A DNA stretch of 54,585 nt from UBA10677 sp045654245 (lineage in GTDB: Bacteria; Bacillota; Clostridia; Christensenellales; Pumilibacteraceae), in contig JAZOMX010000005.1 in assembly GCA_045654245.1 (NCBI GenBank), positions 1 to 54,585 on the forward strand, in the 5' to 3' direction. How positions within the stretch are numbered: the stretch's first letter is position 1; every line of letters starts with the position of its first letter. The position numbers were made by a program, and so were the translations under genes. The notes below the pieces were generated by a model. The model saw only the letters and a list, made by a program, of their open reading frames with translations. It did no database searches and was not told the DNA's origin. Below, piece by piece: positions 8,065-16,235 of the stretch.

Positions 8065-8964
8065 TTATTTTGCTTTTCTTTTTAAGAAGATGTTAATAAG
8101 AATATATGCAGTTAATAGTAGCGTAATAGCGCCTACTATAATTGCGTACATAACGGGAATCGAAACGGCGTTACCAAAGAAATAAAGGTTACAATCCGTT
8201 CCGTTTTTTAATCCTTCTATTAGCGTTTGCGGTAGTCCTATATTCTCCATTTCTGCAAATACTGCGCCCATAGTGTGATTTCTAAACAACGCAGTTCCGT
8301 AAGTTCCAGGCAAAAAGGATATGACTTTTTGTAGTCCTGAAGAAAAACTTGATATCGGCATATACGCACCGCAAATAAAACCGTAACACGAACTTACGAT
8401 TGAGCCGACGGCAGAAATTTGACCTTGCGACGATAAAAAATAGTTCACTACCGACGAAAGCACCGTGCCGAAAATCGAAAGTAAAAATACGTCCAAAAGA
8501 ATTGCAAATACGTCAAGAACCGATAGATACCACCCCACCACGGCAAGATAAATAAAACACGCAATCGAGGCTACGATGCAAATTATAAAAGTACTGATAA
8601 AGGTGGCTACAAAATATGAAACCGCTACGGTTGAACGACTAACCGGAGTCATCATTATATCCTTTTGCGCACCCGTTATTTTATCTTGCACCATAAGCAT
8701 ATTGCAACAAAACGCAACGGTAATACAACACACCGCAAGGAGCGACGAAAATAGTTGTCCGGCAACTAGTGCGTTTAATACTTTTTCGGGAACGAATACC
8801 CCCTCGGGGATTACTGCTGAATAACTATTTTTATATACGTTTGACAAAAAAGTTGCGTATAGCACGAGCAAAATTAACGGTGTTATAAGCGAAGTAAAGA
8901 ATAGTCCCTTATCCTTGAAAAAAAGTTTTATGTTTCTTTTTAAGAGTTTAAAAAATACAGCCAT
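8065..8964 (-). CDS. ABC-2 type transporter permease
   Basis: A 299-aa membrane protein with about six hydrophobic segments and the ABC-2 exporter layout: a cytoplasmic N-terminus, TM1, a large extracellular loop, then a block of five TM helices. The region QDKITGAQKDIMMTPVSRSTVAVSYF is the usual coupling-helix segment of the family. Its ATG overlaps the stop of the ATPase gene as TAATG, which implies translational coupling. Together they likely export a drug, lipid or polymer; the substrate is unknown. Confidence 0.85.
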   Translation of the reverse strand: MAVFFKLLKRNIKLFFKDKGLFFTSLITPLILLVLYATFLSNVYKNSYSAVIPEGVFVPEKVLNALVAGQLFSSLLAVCCITVAFCCNMLMVQDKITGAQKDIMMTPVSRSTVAVSYFVATFISTFIICIVASIACFIYLAVVGWYLSVLDVFAILLDVFLLSIFGTVLSSVVNYFLSSQGQISAVGSIVSSCYGFICGAYMPISSFSSGLQKVISFLPGTYGTALFRNHTMGAVFAEMENIGLPQTLIEGLKNGTDCNLYFFGNAVSIPVMYAIIVGAITLLLTAYILINIFLKRKAK

Positions 8965-9878
8965 TAATTTTTGCCTCCGTCAAGCGTCTTACCCGTAACA
9001 GTTAGAAAAACGTCGTCCATTTTACCTTTTGCTACTTCATAATCAGAAAATAACTGTGGATTTTCGGTTATCATTTTTGTCACAGAAAGCGTATTTTCCA
9101 CAACAAGACGATATCCATCTCTTACTTTTTCATATTTACAACCAAGCGCCTTAACACTTTCCTCATCAACCCCGTAAAGCGTCAAGTAATCTCCCGAATA
9201 CTCTTTTTTAAGGTCGTGAGGCGTTCCGCTTGCCACAATTTTTCCGCTGTCTAAAATTACCACGAAATCCGCCTCGGACGCTTCTTCCATATAGTGCGTA
9301 GTTAAAAATACGGTTATGCCGTCACGCTTTCTCAAATCGTTTATAACAGTCCAAACTTGTTTTCTCGTTTGTGGATCAAGTCCCGTCGTTGGCTCGTCGA
9401 GAATTAGTATTTCGGGCTTATGTAGTAATGCCCTAGCAATATCAACTCTTCGCTTTTGTCCGCCCGAAAGTTTCTTCAAGGGGCGAGTTAGAATATCCGA
9501 CAACGAAAAAAGATTTACAAGTTCTTCTAATCTCTTCTTAAACTCTTCTCCTACTATCCCGTAAAGCGAGGCACGACTTTCTAGATTATCGTACACCGTC
9601 AAATCCTTATCAAGAGCAGAAAATTGATATACAACGCCCAAACTTTTCTTCGCATCTATCGACGAACGGTCTCTATCGTAACCGTTTACTAGCACTTGTC
9701 CGCTATCACGAGAAAGTAGTCCGCAAATTATATTTATCGTTGTTGATTTTCCTGCACCATTTAAACACAAAAAGGCGAAAAGTTCTCCACTTTTCACCTT
9801 AAAAGATATCCCGTCTACCGCTTTTACTGCGCCAAACGATTTTGCTAAATTATTAATCTCGATTACCGTCTTGTCCAT
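8964..9878 (-). CDS. ABC transporter ATP-binding protein (DrrA/CcmA-like)
   Basis: A 304-aa ATPase. It has Walker A (LNGAGKST, where relatives usually have PNGAGKST), a Q-loop (GVVYQFSALDKDLTVYDNL), the signature LSGGQKRRVDIARALL, Walker B (ILILDEPTTGLD) and the switch His (FLTTHYMEEA). A C-terminal extension of about 80 residues is as seen in DrrA-type exporters. It energises the overlapping ABC-2 permease. Upstream lie a strong sigma-A promoter and a pair of TGATATCA palindromes over the -10, so regulation by a dedicated repressor is possible, although no regulator gene is adjacent. Confidence 0.9.
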   Translation of the reverse strand: MDKTVIEINNLAKSFGAVKAVDGISFKVKSGELFAFLCLNGAGKSTTINIICGLLSRDSGQVLVNGYDRDRSSIDAKKSLGVVYQFSALDKDLTVYDNLESRASLYGIVGEEFKKRLEELVNLFSLSDILTRPLKKLSGGQKRRVDIARALLHKPEILILDEPTTGLDPQTRKQVWTVINDLRKRDGITVFLTTHYMEEASEADFVVILDSGKIVASGTPHDLKKEYSGDYLTLYGVDEESVKALGCKYEKVRDGYRLVVENTLSVTKMITENPQLFSDYEVAKGKMDDVFLTVTGKTLDGGKN

Positions 9879-9898
9879 TTAAACGCAACCTCTTTACT

Positions 9899-9917
9899 TG
9901 ATATCAAAATGATATCA
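9899..9917. promoter_or_regulatory. Candidate operator: two TGATATCA palindromes
   Basis: Two identical 8-bp palindromes at 9899-9906 and 9910-9917 are spaced 11 bp centre to centre, about one helical turn. The second overlaps the -10 of the ABC exporter promoter. The binding protein is unknown. Confidence 0.5.
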
Positions 9918-9937
9918 TGCGGCAGGGCTTTTGTCAA
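9909..9937 (-). promoter_or_regulatory. Sigma-A promoter of the ABC exporter operon
   Basis: On the minus strand TTGACA (9937-9932), 17-nt spacer, TATCAT (9914-9909). The ATPase ATG at 9878 has an agagg ribosome binding site. Confidence 0.75.
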
Positions 9938-9960
9938 GTATTTTACGAGATTTTTTCTTT

Positions 9961-10983
9961 TTAACGCTGAACTCTACCAGAAGCGTCTCCGCCTGCAAGA
10001 TTTTGAACTTCTCCTACGGAAACGAGATTATAATCTCCCTCAATCGAGTGTTTAAGGCAACTTGCAGCAACTGCAAATTCGATTGCGCTTTGCGCGTCGT
10101 AACCAGAAACTAGCGAATAAATAAGTCCACCACCGAAACTGTCGCCTCCACCTACGCGGTCAACGATATGAATCGAGTATTTCTTGCTAAAATACGCCTC
10201 GTTACCAGTGTAAAGCATAGCCGACCAGTCGTTATCGTTTGCAGACTTGCTTTCACGCAAGGTGATTGCTACACCCTTAAAGCCAAATCTATCGGTAAGT
10301 TTCTTTGCAACGGAAATATAACCCGCTCTATCGAGTTTTCCACCGTAAATATCAGTGTTATCCGCCTCGATACCGAAGACGTCTTTTGCGTCCTCTTCGT
10401 TAGCGATACAGTAATCGATATACTTACAAAGTTCACCCATAACTTTACCCGCTTTTTCTTTCGACCAAAGTTTTTTGCGGTAGTTAAGGTCACAAGAAAC
10501 GGTAATTCCTCTCTTTTTAGCCTCTTTTAGCGCATCAATACAAATTTCAGCAACTTCGTCAGAAAGAGCGGGCGTAATTCCCGTAAAGTGAAACCACTCT
10601 ACGCCCTCGAAAATGCTCGCCCAGTCAAAGTCAGTTTTCTTTGCCATAGCGATTGCACTATACGCTCTATCGTAAATAACTTTACTAGGTCTTTGCGACG
10701 CGCCTTTTTCACAATAGTAAATACCTACGCGCTCTCCGCCACGAACGATTTTGCTGGTATCTACGCCGAATTTACGAAGAGAATTTACAGCCGACTGACC
10801 GATTTCGTGAGTGGGCAACTTGGATACGAACGACGCGTCTAATCCGTAATTTGCTAAACTTACCGCAACGTTTGCCTCCGCTCCACCAAAAGTAGCCTCG
10901 TATTTGTCAGATTGCACGAAACGTAAGTAGTTTTCGGGCGCAAGTCTTAACATAAGTTCACCGAAAGTTACAACTTTTTTCAT
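9961..10983 (-). CDS. kdgK: 2-dehydro-3-deoxygluconokinase (PfkB family)
   Basis: A 340-aa sugar kinase of the ribokinase/PfkB family. The opening VTFGELMLRLAPENYLRFVQSDKYEATFGGAEANVAVSLA is close to KDG kinases, and the C-terminal DRVGGGDSFGGGLIY carries the catalytic Asp of the GxGD motif. It would phosphorylate 2-keto-3-deoxygluconate to KDPG, the entry step from uronate or pectin breakdown. The partner KDPG aldolase is not in the window. The gene stands alone, with its own promoter and a TTACA-N5-TGTAA palindrome just upstream of it. The PfkB family call is firm; KDG as substrate is likely but inferred. Confidence 0.8.
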   Translation of the reverse strand: MKKVVTFGELMLRLAPENYLRFVQSDKYEATFGGAEANVAVSLANYGLDASFVSKLPTHEIGQSAVNSLRKFGVDTSKIVRGGERVGIYYCEKGASQRPSKVIYDRAYSAIAMAKKTDFDWASIFEGVEWFHFTGITPALSDEVAEICIDALKEAKKRGITVSCDLNYRKKLWSKEKAGKVMGELCKYIDYCIANEEDAKDVFGIEADNTDIYGGKLDRAGYISVAKKLTDRFGFKGVAITLRESKSANDNDWSAMLYTGNEAYFSKKYSIHIVDRVGGGDSFGGGLIYSLVSGYDAQSAIEFAVAASCLKHSIEGDYNLVSVGEVQNLAGGDASGRVQR

Positions 10984-11041
10984 AATTTATACCTCTATAT
11001 ATTTATTATCCTTTATTTTCGCATATTTAAGCAATACAAAT

Positions 11042-11070
11042 AGTATAATACACTTTTATGAAAAAATCAA
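11042..11070 (-). promoter_or_regulatory. Sigma-A promoter of the KDG kinase gene
   Basis: On the minus strand TTGATT (11070-11065), 17-nt spacer, TATACT (11047-11042). An inverted repeat TTACA-N5-TGTAA (11071-11085) abuts the -35 and could be an operator. Confidence 0.65.
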
Positions 11071-11123
11071 TTACATTTATTGTAAAATATGTTCTAAAAT
11101 ATTGCAATTATCGTCATTTTATT

Positions 11124-11152
11124 TTGACACTATCCTATTTTCGTGCTAAAAT
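11124..11152 (+). promoter_or_regulatory. Sigma-A promoter of azlCD, very close to the start codon
   Basis: TTGACA (11124-11129), 17-nt spacer, TAAAAT (11147-11152). The azlC ATG is at 11161, so the transcript start would fall within about two bases of the start codon. Confidence 0.7.
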
Positions 11153-11160
11153 ATTACGGT

Positions 11161-11925
11161 ATGCAAAATCAATCAAAAAAATCGGCGTTCTTCAAGTCGC
11201 TTAAATACGCTTTTCCCTACACCGTACCCGTTATGACTGGATACGCTTTTTTGGGTATAGCATTTGGAATTTTGCTTGAAAGCAAAGGCTACAACGCTCT
11301 TTGGGCGTTGTTTATGTCGATAGTGTGCTATTGCGGTAGCGGACAATACGTGGGCGCTGGACTTCTCGCCACCTCGTTTAATCCGCTTTATACGATTTTT
11401 ATTACGCTCTCCGTAAACGCTCGTCACCTATTTTACGGAATAACTATGCTCGAACGCTATAATAAGATAGGAAAGACTAAACCATTTCTTATATTCGGTA
11501 TGACGGACGAAACCTATTCAATAGTAAGCAGTATAAATCCGCCCGTAGGCGTAAGCAAATCAGGGTTTTACTTTTGGATAACGCTATTCAATTACCTCTA
11601 TTGGGTAATTGCCGGCGTAGTAGGTGCGCTTATCGGCTCGTTACTTCCTTTTGATATCGTAGGACTCGATTTCGTTTTAACCGCACTATTCGTAGTTATT
11701 TTACTTGAAAAAATCGACGAAAAAGAAAATAGAATCCCTGCCCTAGTAGGAATAGTTTGCACCGCCGTTTGCTTGTTTATTTTCGGTGCTAATATCTTCC
11801 TTATCCCCTCTATGATTAGTATTACGATAGTTATTTTTGCGCTCCGCCCGTTGCTTGATAAAAAGGACGAGGTCGTAGAAATTGCACAATCGTTAGTCGA
11901 TAACGAAGAAAAGGAGGAACAATAA
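11161..11925 (+). CDS. azlC: AzlC family branched-chain amino acid exporter, large subunit
   Basis: A 254-aa membrane protein with the AzlC opening (KYAFPYTVPVMTGYAFLGIAFGIL) and conserved SVNARHLFYGITM and GMTDETYSI stretches. AzlC and AzlD together form an exporter of branched-chain or related amino acids in the cytoplasmic membrane. The ATG at 11161 is chosen because an in-frame GTG at 11143 lies inside the promoter spacer. No ribosome binding site precedes ATG 11161, so the mRNA may be leaderless. The small subunit follows with a TAATG overlap. Confidence 0.88.
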   Translation: MQNQSKKSAFFKSLKYAFPYTVPVMTGYAFLGIAFGILLESKGYNALWALFMSIVCYCGSGQYVGAGLLATSFNPLYTIFITLSVNARHLFYGITMLERYNKIGKTKPFLIFGMTDETYSIVSSINPPVGVSKSGFYFWITLFNYLYWVIAGVVGALIGSLLPFDIVGLDFVLTALFVVILLEKIDEKENRIPALVGIVCTAVCLFIFGANIFLIPSMISITIVIFALRPLLDKKDEVVEIAQSLVDNEEKEEQ

Positions 11926-12254
11926 TGGCTCAAACTTTTCTTCAAGCAGTAGGAACAATTTTATGTATAGCCGGCGCTACTTTACTTACGAGAATTCTCC
12001 CTTATATTATTTTTCCCGAAAAACATAAAACGCCCAAAGCGGTGCTTTATATCGGACGAGTTCTCCCCTCTGCCGTTATCGGTATGTTAGTAGTATATTG
12101 CTTTAAGGCCGTATCTTTCATTACTACGCCTTACGGCCTACCAGAAATAGTTTCTATCCTCGCTATCGCCGTTTTACACTTTGCTTTCCGTAAAACGCTC
12201 GTTAGTATCGGTGGCGGAACTTTTCTATATATTTTATTAGTAAATTTGCTCTAA
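11925..12254 (+). CDS. azlD: AzlD family transport protein, small subunit
   Basis: A 109-aa protein with four hydrophobic segments and the AzlD-like TLLTRILPYIIFPEKHKTP...LGRVLP-type region (here YIGRVLPSAVIGMLVVY). It is the obligate partner of AzlC. Its start overlaps the azlC stop, and aaggagg inside azlC (11911-11917) serves as ribosome binding site. rdgB follows 10 bp later, so all four genes to 13307 probably form one transcript. Confidence 0.88.
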   Translation: MAQTFLQAVGTILCIAGATLLTRILPYIIFPEKHKTPKAVLYIGRVLPSAVIGMLVVYCFKAVSFITTPYGLPEIVSILAIAVLHFAFRKTLVSIGGGTFLYILLVNLL

Positions 12255-12264
12255 GGAGGTTACT

Positions 12265-12849
12265 ATGCAAAAACTCGTAGTTGCTAGCGGTAATAAAGGT
12301 AAAATTCGTGAAATCAAGGCTCTACTTGGCGACAAATACGAAGTCGTTTCTATGGGCGAACTTGGTATAACCGTCGAAGTCGAAGAAACGGGAACTACTT
12401 TTTTAGAGAACGCTATCATTAAAGCAAAAGCCATTTATAATCTTTGCTCTCTACCCGTCGTTAGCGACGATAGCGGTCTTATCGTTGACGCGCTCGGCGG
12501 AGAACCTGGAGTTTATTCGGCTAGATACGCAGGAGAGCCGTCAAACGACGAAAACAACAATGCAAAACTCCTTAAAAACCTCGAAGATAAAACGGACAGA
12601 ACGGCTCGTTTCGTCTCTTCCGTAGTGTTTTACGACGGCGTAAACACCATCTCTGCCGACGGCGTTGTCGAAGGCGAAATCTTAAAGGAAAAACAAGGCA
12701 AAAACGGTTTTGGCTACGACCCACTATTTTTCTGCTACGACCTCAATAAATCTTTTGGTGTTGCAACTCAAGACGAAAAAGGTACGGTTAGTCATAGAGC
12801 AAGAGCGTTTTCTGCGCTTAAAGAGAAAATATGCAAAGTTTTTTGGTAA
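12265..12849 (+). CDS. rdgB: XTP/dITP diphosphatase (RdgB/HAM1)
   Basis: A 194-aa non-canonical purine NTP pyrophosphatase that hydrolyses XTP and dITP to monophosphates and so keeps deaminated purines out of DNA. The N-terminal VVASGNKGKIREIKALL, the central SDDSGLIVDALGGEPGVYSARYAG and the C-terminal GFGYDPLFF ... SHRARAF motifs are all present and the length is normal. A strong aaggagg ribosome binding site sits before the ATG. The 3' end overlaps the phosphodiesterase gene by 19 bp. The rdgB-phosphodiesterase pairing is a common Firmicutes arrangement. Confidence 0.95.
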   Translation: MQKLVVASGNKGKIREIKALLGDKYEVVSMGELGITVEVEETGTTFLENAIIKAKAIYNLCSLPVVSDDSGLIVDALGGEPGVYSARYAGEPSNDENNNAKLLKNLEDKTDRTARFVSSVVFYDGVNTISADGVVEGEILKEKQGKNGFGYDPLFFCYDLNKSFGVATQDEKGTVSHRARAFSALKEKICKVFW

Positions 12850-13307
12850 TCAGCGATACGCACGGCTCGGCTAGAAACAATATCTCTCGCCTAGTTCCGA
12901 TAATGAATACTTGCGATTTTATCGTTCATCTTGGCGACGGGGCAAGCGACCTTGCTCCGTTTTTAAGTCAATTAACTTGCAAAGTTTACTCCGTTAAGGG
13001 AAATTGTGATTTTTCTAGAAACGAGAAAGAACTTATTCTTGATACCGAGGCAGGAAAAATTATGTTTTTGCACGGCGACGGTTATTCGGTCAAAAGTGGC
13101 GATTACCTTTCGCTTTGTTATCACGCTAAAGAAAACGAGTGTAATTTCGTCTTTTTCGGTCATACTCATATTGCCGAGGAAACGGAATTTATGGGCGTTA
13201 CACTCGTAAATCCAGGAAGTTTGGGCAGACCTCGCTACGCTCAACCCTCATATTGTATCGCTTATATCGTTAAAAATAAAATCATTACAAAAATTGTTTC
13301 AATTTAG
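12831..13307 (+). CDS. YfcE/MJ0936-type metallophosphoesterase
   Basis: A 158-aa small calcineurin-like phosphodiesterase. The metal-binding motifs are SDTHG (near residue 8), HLGDG, KGNCD (replacing the usual GNHD), LHGD and GHTH. It corresponds to the gene usually called ysnB or yfcE next to rdgB in Firmicutes. The physiological substrate is not known. The start lies inside the last 19 bp of rdgB, so its translation is probably coupled. Confidence 0.9.
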   Translation: MQSFLVISDTHGSARNNISRLVPIMNTCDFIVHLGDGASDLAPFLSQLTCKVYSVKGNCDFSRNEKELILDTEAGKIMFLHGDGYSVKSGDYLSLCYHAKENECNFVFFGHTHIAEETEFMGVTLVNPGSLGRPRYAQPSYCIAYIVKNKIITKIVSI

Positions 13308-13319
13308 CCCTCAAAACTG

Positions 13320-13348
13320 TTGACAATTTCATTTAGTTATGTTATTAT
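13320..13348 (+). promoter_or_regulatory. Sigma-A promoter of the six-tRNA cluster
   Basis: TTGACA (13320-13325), 17-nt spacer, TATTAT (13343-13348), 23 nt upstream of tRNA-Gly. Confidence 0.8.
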
Positions 13349-13371
13349 CTTATACGCATTGTGAGATTTTT

Positions 13372-13445
13372 GCGGGTGTAGCTCAATGGTAGAGTTCCAG
13401 CCTTCCAAGCTGGCTGCGTGGGTCCGATTCCCATCACCCGCTCCA
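13372..13445 (+). tRNA. tRNA-Gly (anticodon TCC)
   Basis: Anticodon stem ccagc/gctgg, loop cttccaa with anticodon TCC; CCA encoded. First of six tRNAs in one unit. Confidence 0.95.
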
Positions 13446-13451
13446 ACCTTT

Positions 13452-13528
<77 letters not shown>

Positions 13529-13549
13529 CTCCGATGGATGGCGACTTAT

Positions 13550-13627
13550 GGTGGGTATAGCTCAGTTGGTTAGAGCGCCAGATTGTGGCTCTGGAGGTCA
13601 AGAGTTCGACTCTCTTTACTCACCCCA
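13550..13627 (+). tRNA. tRNA-His (anticodon GTG)
   Basis: Anticodon stem ccaga/tctgg, loop ttgtggc with anticodon GTG. The extra G at -1 (13550) faces discriminator C (13624), the histidine identity pair. CCA is encoded. Confidence 0.95.
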
Positions 13628-13639
13628 CTCTTTTTTTAT

Positions 13640-13714
13640 TGGGGTATCGCCAAGCGGTAAGGCATCGCCCTTTGACGGCGACATTCGTAGGTTCAAATCC
13701 TACTACCCCAGCCA
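13640..13714 (+). tRNA. tRNA-Gln (anticodon TTG)
   Basis: Acceptor tggggta/tacccca, anticodon stem tcgcc/ggcga, loop ctttgac with anticodon TTG; discriminator G; CCA encoded. Confidence 0.95.
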
Positions 13715-13733
13715 AACCCTTATAGCCACCCGT

Positions 13734-13808
13734 TGGGGATTCGCCAAGCGGTAAGGCTACGGACTCTGACTCCGTCACTCGGGGGTTCAAATCCCTCATC
13801 CCCAGCCA
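13734..13808 (+). tRNA. tRNA-Gln (anticodon CTG)
   Basis: Acceptor tggggat/atcccca, anticodon stem acgga/tccgt, loop ctctgac with anticodon CTG; CCA encoded. It resembles the preceding tRNA-Gln and probably arose by tandem duplication. Confidence 0.95.
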
Positions 13809-13812
13809 ACGT

Positions 13813-13888
13813 GGTTCATTAGCTCAGATGGTAGAGCACGTGACTTTTAATCACGGTGTCCCGGGTTCGATCCCCGGATGAGCCACCA
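13813..13888 (+). tRNA. tRNA-Lys (anticodon TTT)
   Basis: Acceptor ggttcat/atgagcc, anticodon stem cgtga/tcacg, loop cttttaa with anticodon TTT; CCA encoded. Last of the cluster. Confidence 0.95.
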
Positions 13889-13934
13889 AAAACGAACCTT
13901 GATTGATAAAAGTCAAAGTTCGTTTTCTTTTTAC
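13889..13934 (+). terminator. Intrinsic terminator of the six-tRNA cluster
   Basis: Stem aacgaac/gttcgtt, extended by a ttga/tcaa pairing, ends in a T-rich tract just after the tRNA-Lys CCA. Confidence 0.8.
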
Positions 13935-13944
13935 CTTAATAAAC

Positions 13945-13979
13945 AAAACCGAGTAGGAATAATCCCGCTCGGTTTTTTA
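13945..13979 (-). terminator. Hairpin terminator after spoIVA (bidirectional)
   Basis: Inverted repeat aaaccgag/ctcggttt separated by 16 nt and flanked by A/T runs on both sides. It lies just past the spoIVA stop and can also stop tRNA read-through. Confidence 0.8.
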
Positions 13980-13989
13980 TTTTACATAC

Positions 13990-15471
13990 CTAAAGCAATA
14001 TACAAATCACTCCACCCTTTCCTTCGTTTATAATGCGGGAAATCGTTTTTCGCATTTTCTTTTGACTATCCTCGGGCATAGAACGAATTTTATTGCTCAA
14101 ACCTTCGTTTACCAAAATTCGCATACTCTTTCCAAACATATCCGTTTCCCAAATACCCTTTTCGTTTCCCTCGAAACTTGCAAGCATATTCTTTACCATT
14201 TCTTCGCTTTGCTGTTCTGCGCCCATAACTGGACTAACCTCGGCGGAAACCTCAACCTGCAATATATGTAGCGAAGGTGCAGTTGCTCTAAGTTTTACGC
14301 CGTAGTGTGCACCCTGCTTAACGATTTGGGGTTCTTCGAGCGTCATTTCTTCTAGCGACGGCTCTACGACTCCGTACCCAGTCGCTTTTACGCTTTCAAG
14401 AGCGCTACTAATTTTATCGTATTCCTTCTTAGCGTAAACTAGCCCTTTCATTTCCCGCATAAGAGCGAAATCGTCCTCGATTTCCATACCGCAAGAATTA
14501 CTTAACGCTTTATAGAAAAGTCTAGGATTAGCGATAATTTCATATTCTATTTCGCCTTTATCTAGTCGTAGAGCGCTCATATTGACCGAAATAAAATCGT
14601 CGCCTTCTCCAAAGATATCGTTAATCTCCGTATAGTCGCTCATCTTATTCATTTGCGAAGTTTTATCTAGGAGTTTTTTAGAAAGATTAGATATAATTTC
14701 ACTTTCAAGCGGTAGTACGCTTAACCACTTATCAATTTTAAAGTTTACGTTTTGCAAAGGAAATTCAAACAAAATATCCTGAAAAATCTTTACGATATCT
14801 TGTTCCGTCATATTTACCACGTCAAGCGGAATAACTTTAGTGCCGTATCCATCCGATAAGTTTTTAGCGAGTTTAACCGTCTCGGGCGAAGTAGGAACTT
14901 TGGAATTTAAGATTACCACGAACGGCTTTCCAAGTTCGGAAAGTTCTCTTACCGTGCGTTCTTCAGCACCACAATACGCACTACGAGGAAGTTCAGTATC
15001 AATCGAACCGTCGCTAGTCATTACTATTCCTATCGTCGAGTGGTCGGCAATTACTTTCTTCGTTCCGATTTCCGCTGCTCGAGAAAACGGTACGGGCAAA
15101 TCACTCCACGGCGTTTGAACCATTCTAGGTTTTCCGTTTTCTTCGTGTCCGATAGCCCCATCTACCATATACCCAACGCAATCTACGAGACGAACTTTCA
15201 TTTTAATATTTTCAGCAAGCGCAATTTCACACGCCTCTGCCGGTACGAATTTTGGTTGCGTAGTCATTACCGACTTTCCTTTAGCGCTTTGAGGAAGTTC
15301 GTCAATCATACGCTCACGCTCGTGCTTATTCGTAGTTAAAGGCAACACGAACTTGTTCATAAAATTCGTAATAAAGGTTGATTTACCCGTTCTAACGCCA
15401 CCTACGACGCCTATATATATTTCGCCGTTAGTGCGCTTACTGACGTCGCTATACACGTCAAATTTTTCCAT
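13990..15471 (-). CDS. spoIVA: Stage IV sporulation protein A, spore coat morphogenetic ATPase
   Basis: A 493-aa protein of the usual SpoIVA length. The N-terminal IYIGVVGGVRTGKSTFITNFM holds Walker A (residues about 24-32), with TTQPKFVPAEA and LVDCVGYMVDGAIG as in other SpoIVA proteins. SpoIVA hydrolyses ATP to polymerise on the outer forespore membrane, where it forms the coat basement layer. In Bacillus it is made in the mother cell under sigma-E. Here its Shine-Dalgarno ggagg lies inside the 3' arm of the plsY terminator hairpin (15479-15519), with seven T before ATG. This could keep it silent on vegetative read-through transcripts. It is followed by its own terminator. Confidence 0.97.
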   Translation of the reverse strand: MEKFDVYSDVSKRTNGEIYIGVVGGVRTGKSTFITNFMNKFVLPLTTNKHERERMIDELPQSAKGKSVMTTQPKFVPAEACEIALAENIKMKVRLVDCVGYMVDGAIGHEENGKPRMVQTPWSDLPVPFSRAAEIGTKKVIADHSTIGIVMTSDGSIDTELPRSAYCGAEERTVRELSELGKPFVVILNSKVPTSPETVKLAKNLSDGYGTKVIPLDVVNMTEQDIVKIFQDILFEFPLQNVNFKIDKWLSVLPLESEIISNLSKKLLDKTSQMNKMSDYTEINDIFGEGDDFISVNMSALRLDKGEIEYEIIANPRLFYKALSNSCGMEIEDDFALMREMKGLVYAKKEYDKISSALESVKATGYGVVEPSLEEMTLEEPQIVKQGAHYGVKLRATAPSLHILQVEVSAEVSPVMGAEQQSEEMVKNMLASFEGNEKGIWETDMFGKSMRILVNEGLSNKIRSMPEDSQKKMRKTISRIINEGKGGVICILL

Positions 15472-15478
15472 AAAAAAA

Positions 15479-15519
15479 TCCTCCGAATCGTGATAATAAA
15501 ATATACGACGGAGGACTTT
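15479..15519 (-). terminator. plsY terminator hairpin containing the spoIVA ribosome binding site
   Basis: On the minus strand TCCTCCG (15515-15509) pairs with CGGAGGA (15485-15479), and flanking A and T runs extend the stem to about 11 bp. Seven T (15478-15472) follow and run straight into the spoIVA ATG. The 3' arm is the only ribosome binding site available to spoIVA. Confidence 0.8.
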
Positions 15520-15531
15520 ATTTTATAACCT

Positions 15532-16233
15532 TTATTTTTCTTCTTTTTTCATTTCTTCGGTAGGCTGATTTTCTTGTATGTTTTTATGCGTTGCGTTTTT
15601 ACCAAACAAAGTTAATTTCCTTTCTTTACCGGTAAGTATTCGCCTAATATTAGCACGGTGCGCAAACAGTACTAGCGCAAACATAACGAGTGGCAAAACG
15701 CCTTGCGCTATAAAACCAGCCTTAAACGCAATAACCGAACTGTAAATTAGCGGAACGCCTATGGCTATAAACGACGCTATTGCTCCGATTTTTGCCGTCA
15801 GCAAGAAAATAAACGCGCAAAATAGCGCAATTCCAGCAACCAACGGTGCCGAAACAAAGCCTACGCCAACGGATGACGCTACGCCTTTTCCGCCCTTAAA
15901 CTTATAAAAAACGGGATAAATATGTCCAACGACAACGGAAAGACCGCCAATAAACACACCAACTTTATCTTCGCCAAACGAATACATTTCGTTCTTTCCA
16001 AGCAAAAACCAACCTAGAACGGCTGGGATTGCGCCCTTGATTGCGTCGGTAACGAGCGTAAGAGCGCCCATTTTTGCGCCGAACGAACGCATCATATTTA
16101 TTGCACCGGGATTTCCACTACCATACTTTCGAATATCTTTATTTATAAATTTGGATAGTAATATCGAGAAATTCACGTTACCGAGGAAATATCCAAATAT
16201 TATTAATCCTATCATTACGAAATAGTATTCCAC
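15532..16233 (-). CDS. plsY: Glycerol-3-phosphate acyltransferase PlsY
   Basis: A 233-aa membrane acyltransferase with about five TM segments. It transfers acyl from acyl-phosphate to glycerol-3-phosphate, the first step of phospholipid synthesis. Family motifs: KYGSGNPGAINMMRSFG, GHIYPVFYKFKGGKGVASSVG and the C-terminal FAHRANIRRILTGKE. The start is GTG with aaaggagg upstream, 2 bp after the der stop. The C-terminal ~25 residues are a charged tail beyond the usual end. The der-plsY pairing is common in Firmicutes and is often followed by spoIVA, as here. Confidence 0.95.
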   Translation of the reverse strand: MEYYFVMIGLIIFGYFLGNVNFSILLSKFINKDIRKYGSGNPGAINMMRSFGAKMGALTLVTDAIKGAIPAVLGWFLLGKNEMYSFGEDKVGVFIGGLSVVVGHIYPVFYKFKGGKGVASSVGVGFVSAPLVAGIALFCAFIFLLTAKIGAIASFIAIGVPLIYSSVIAFKAGFIAQGVLPLVMFALVLFAHRANIRRILTGKERKLTLFGKNATHKNIQENQPTEEMKKEEK

Positions 16234-16235
16234 GA

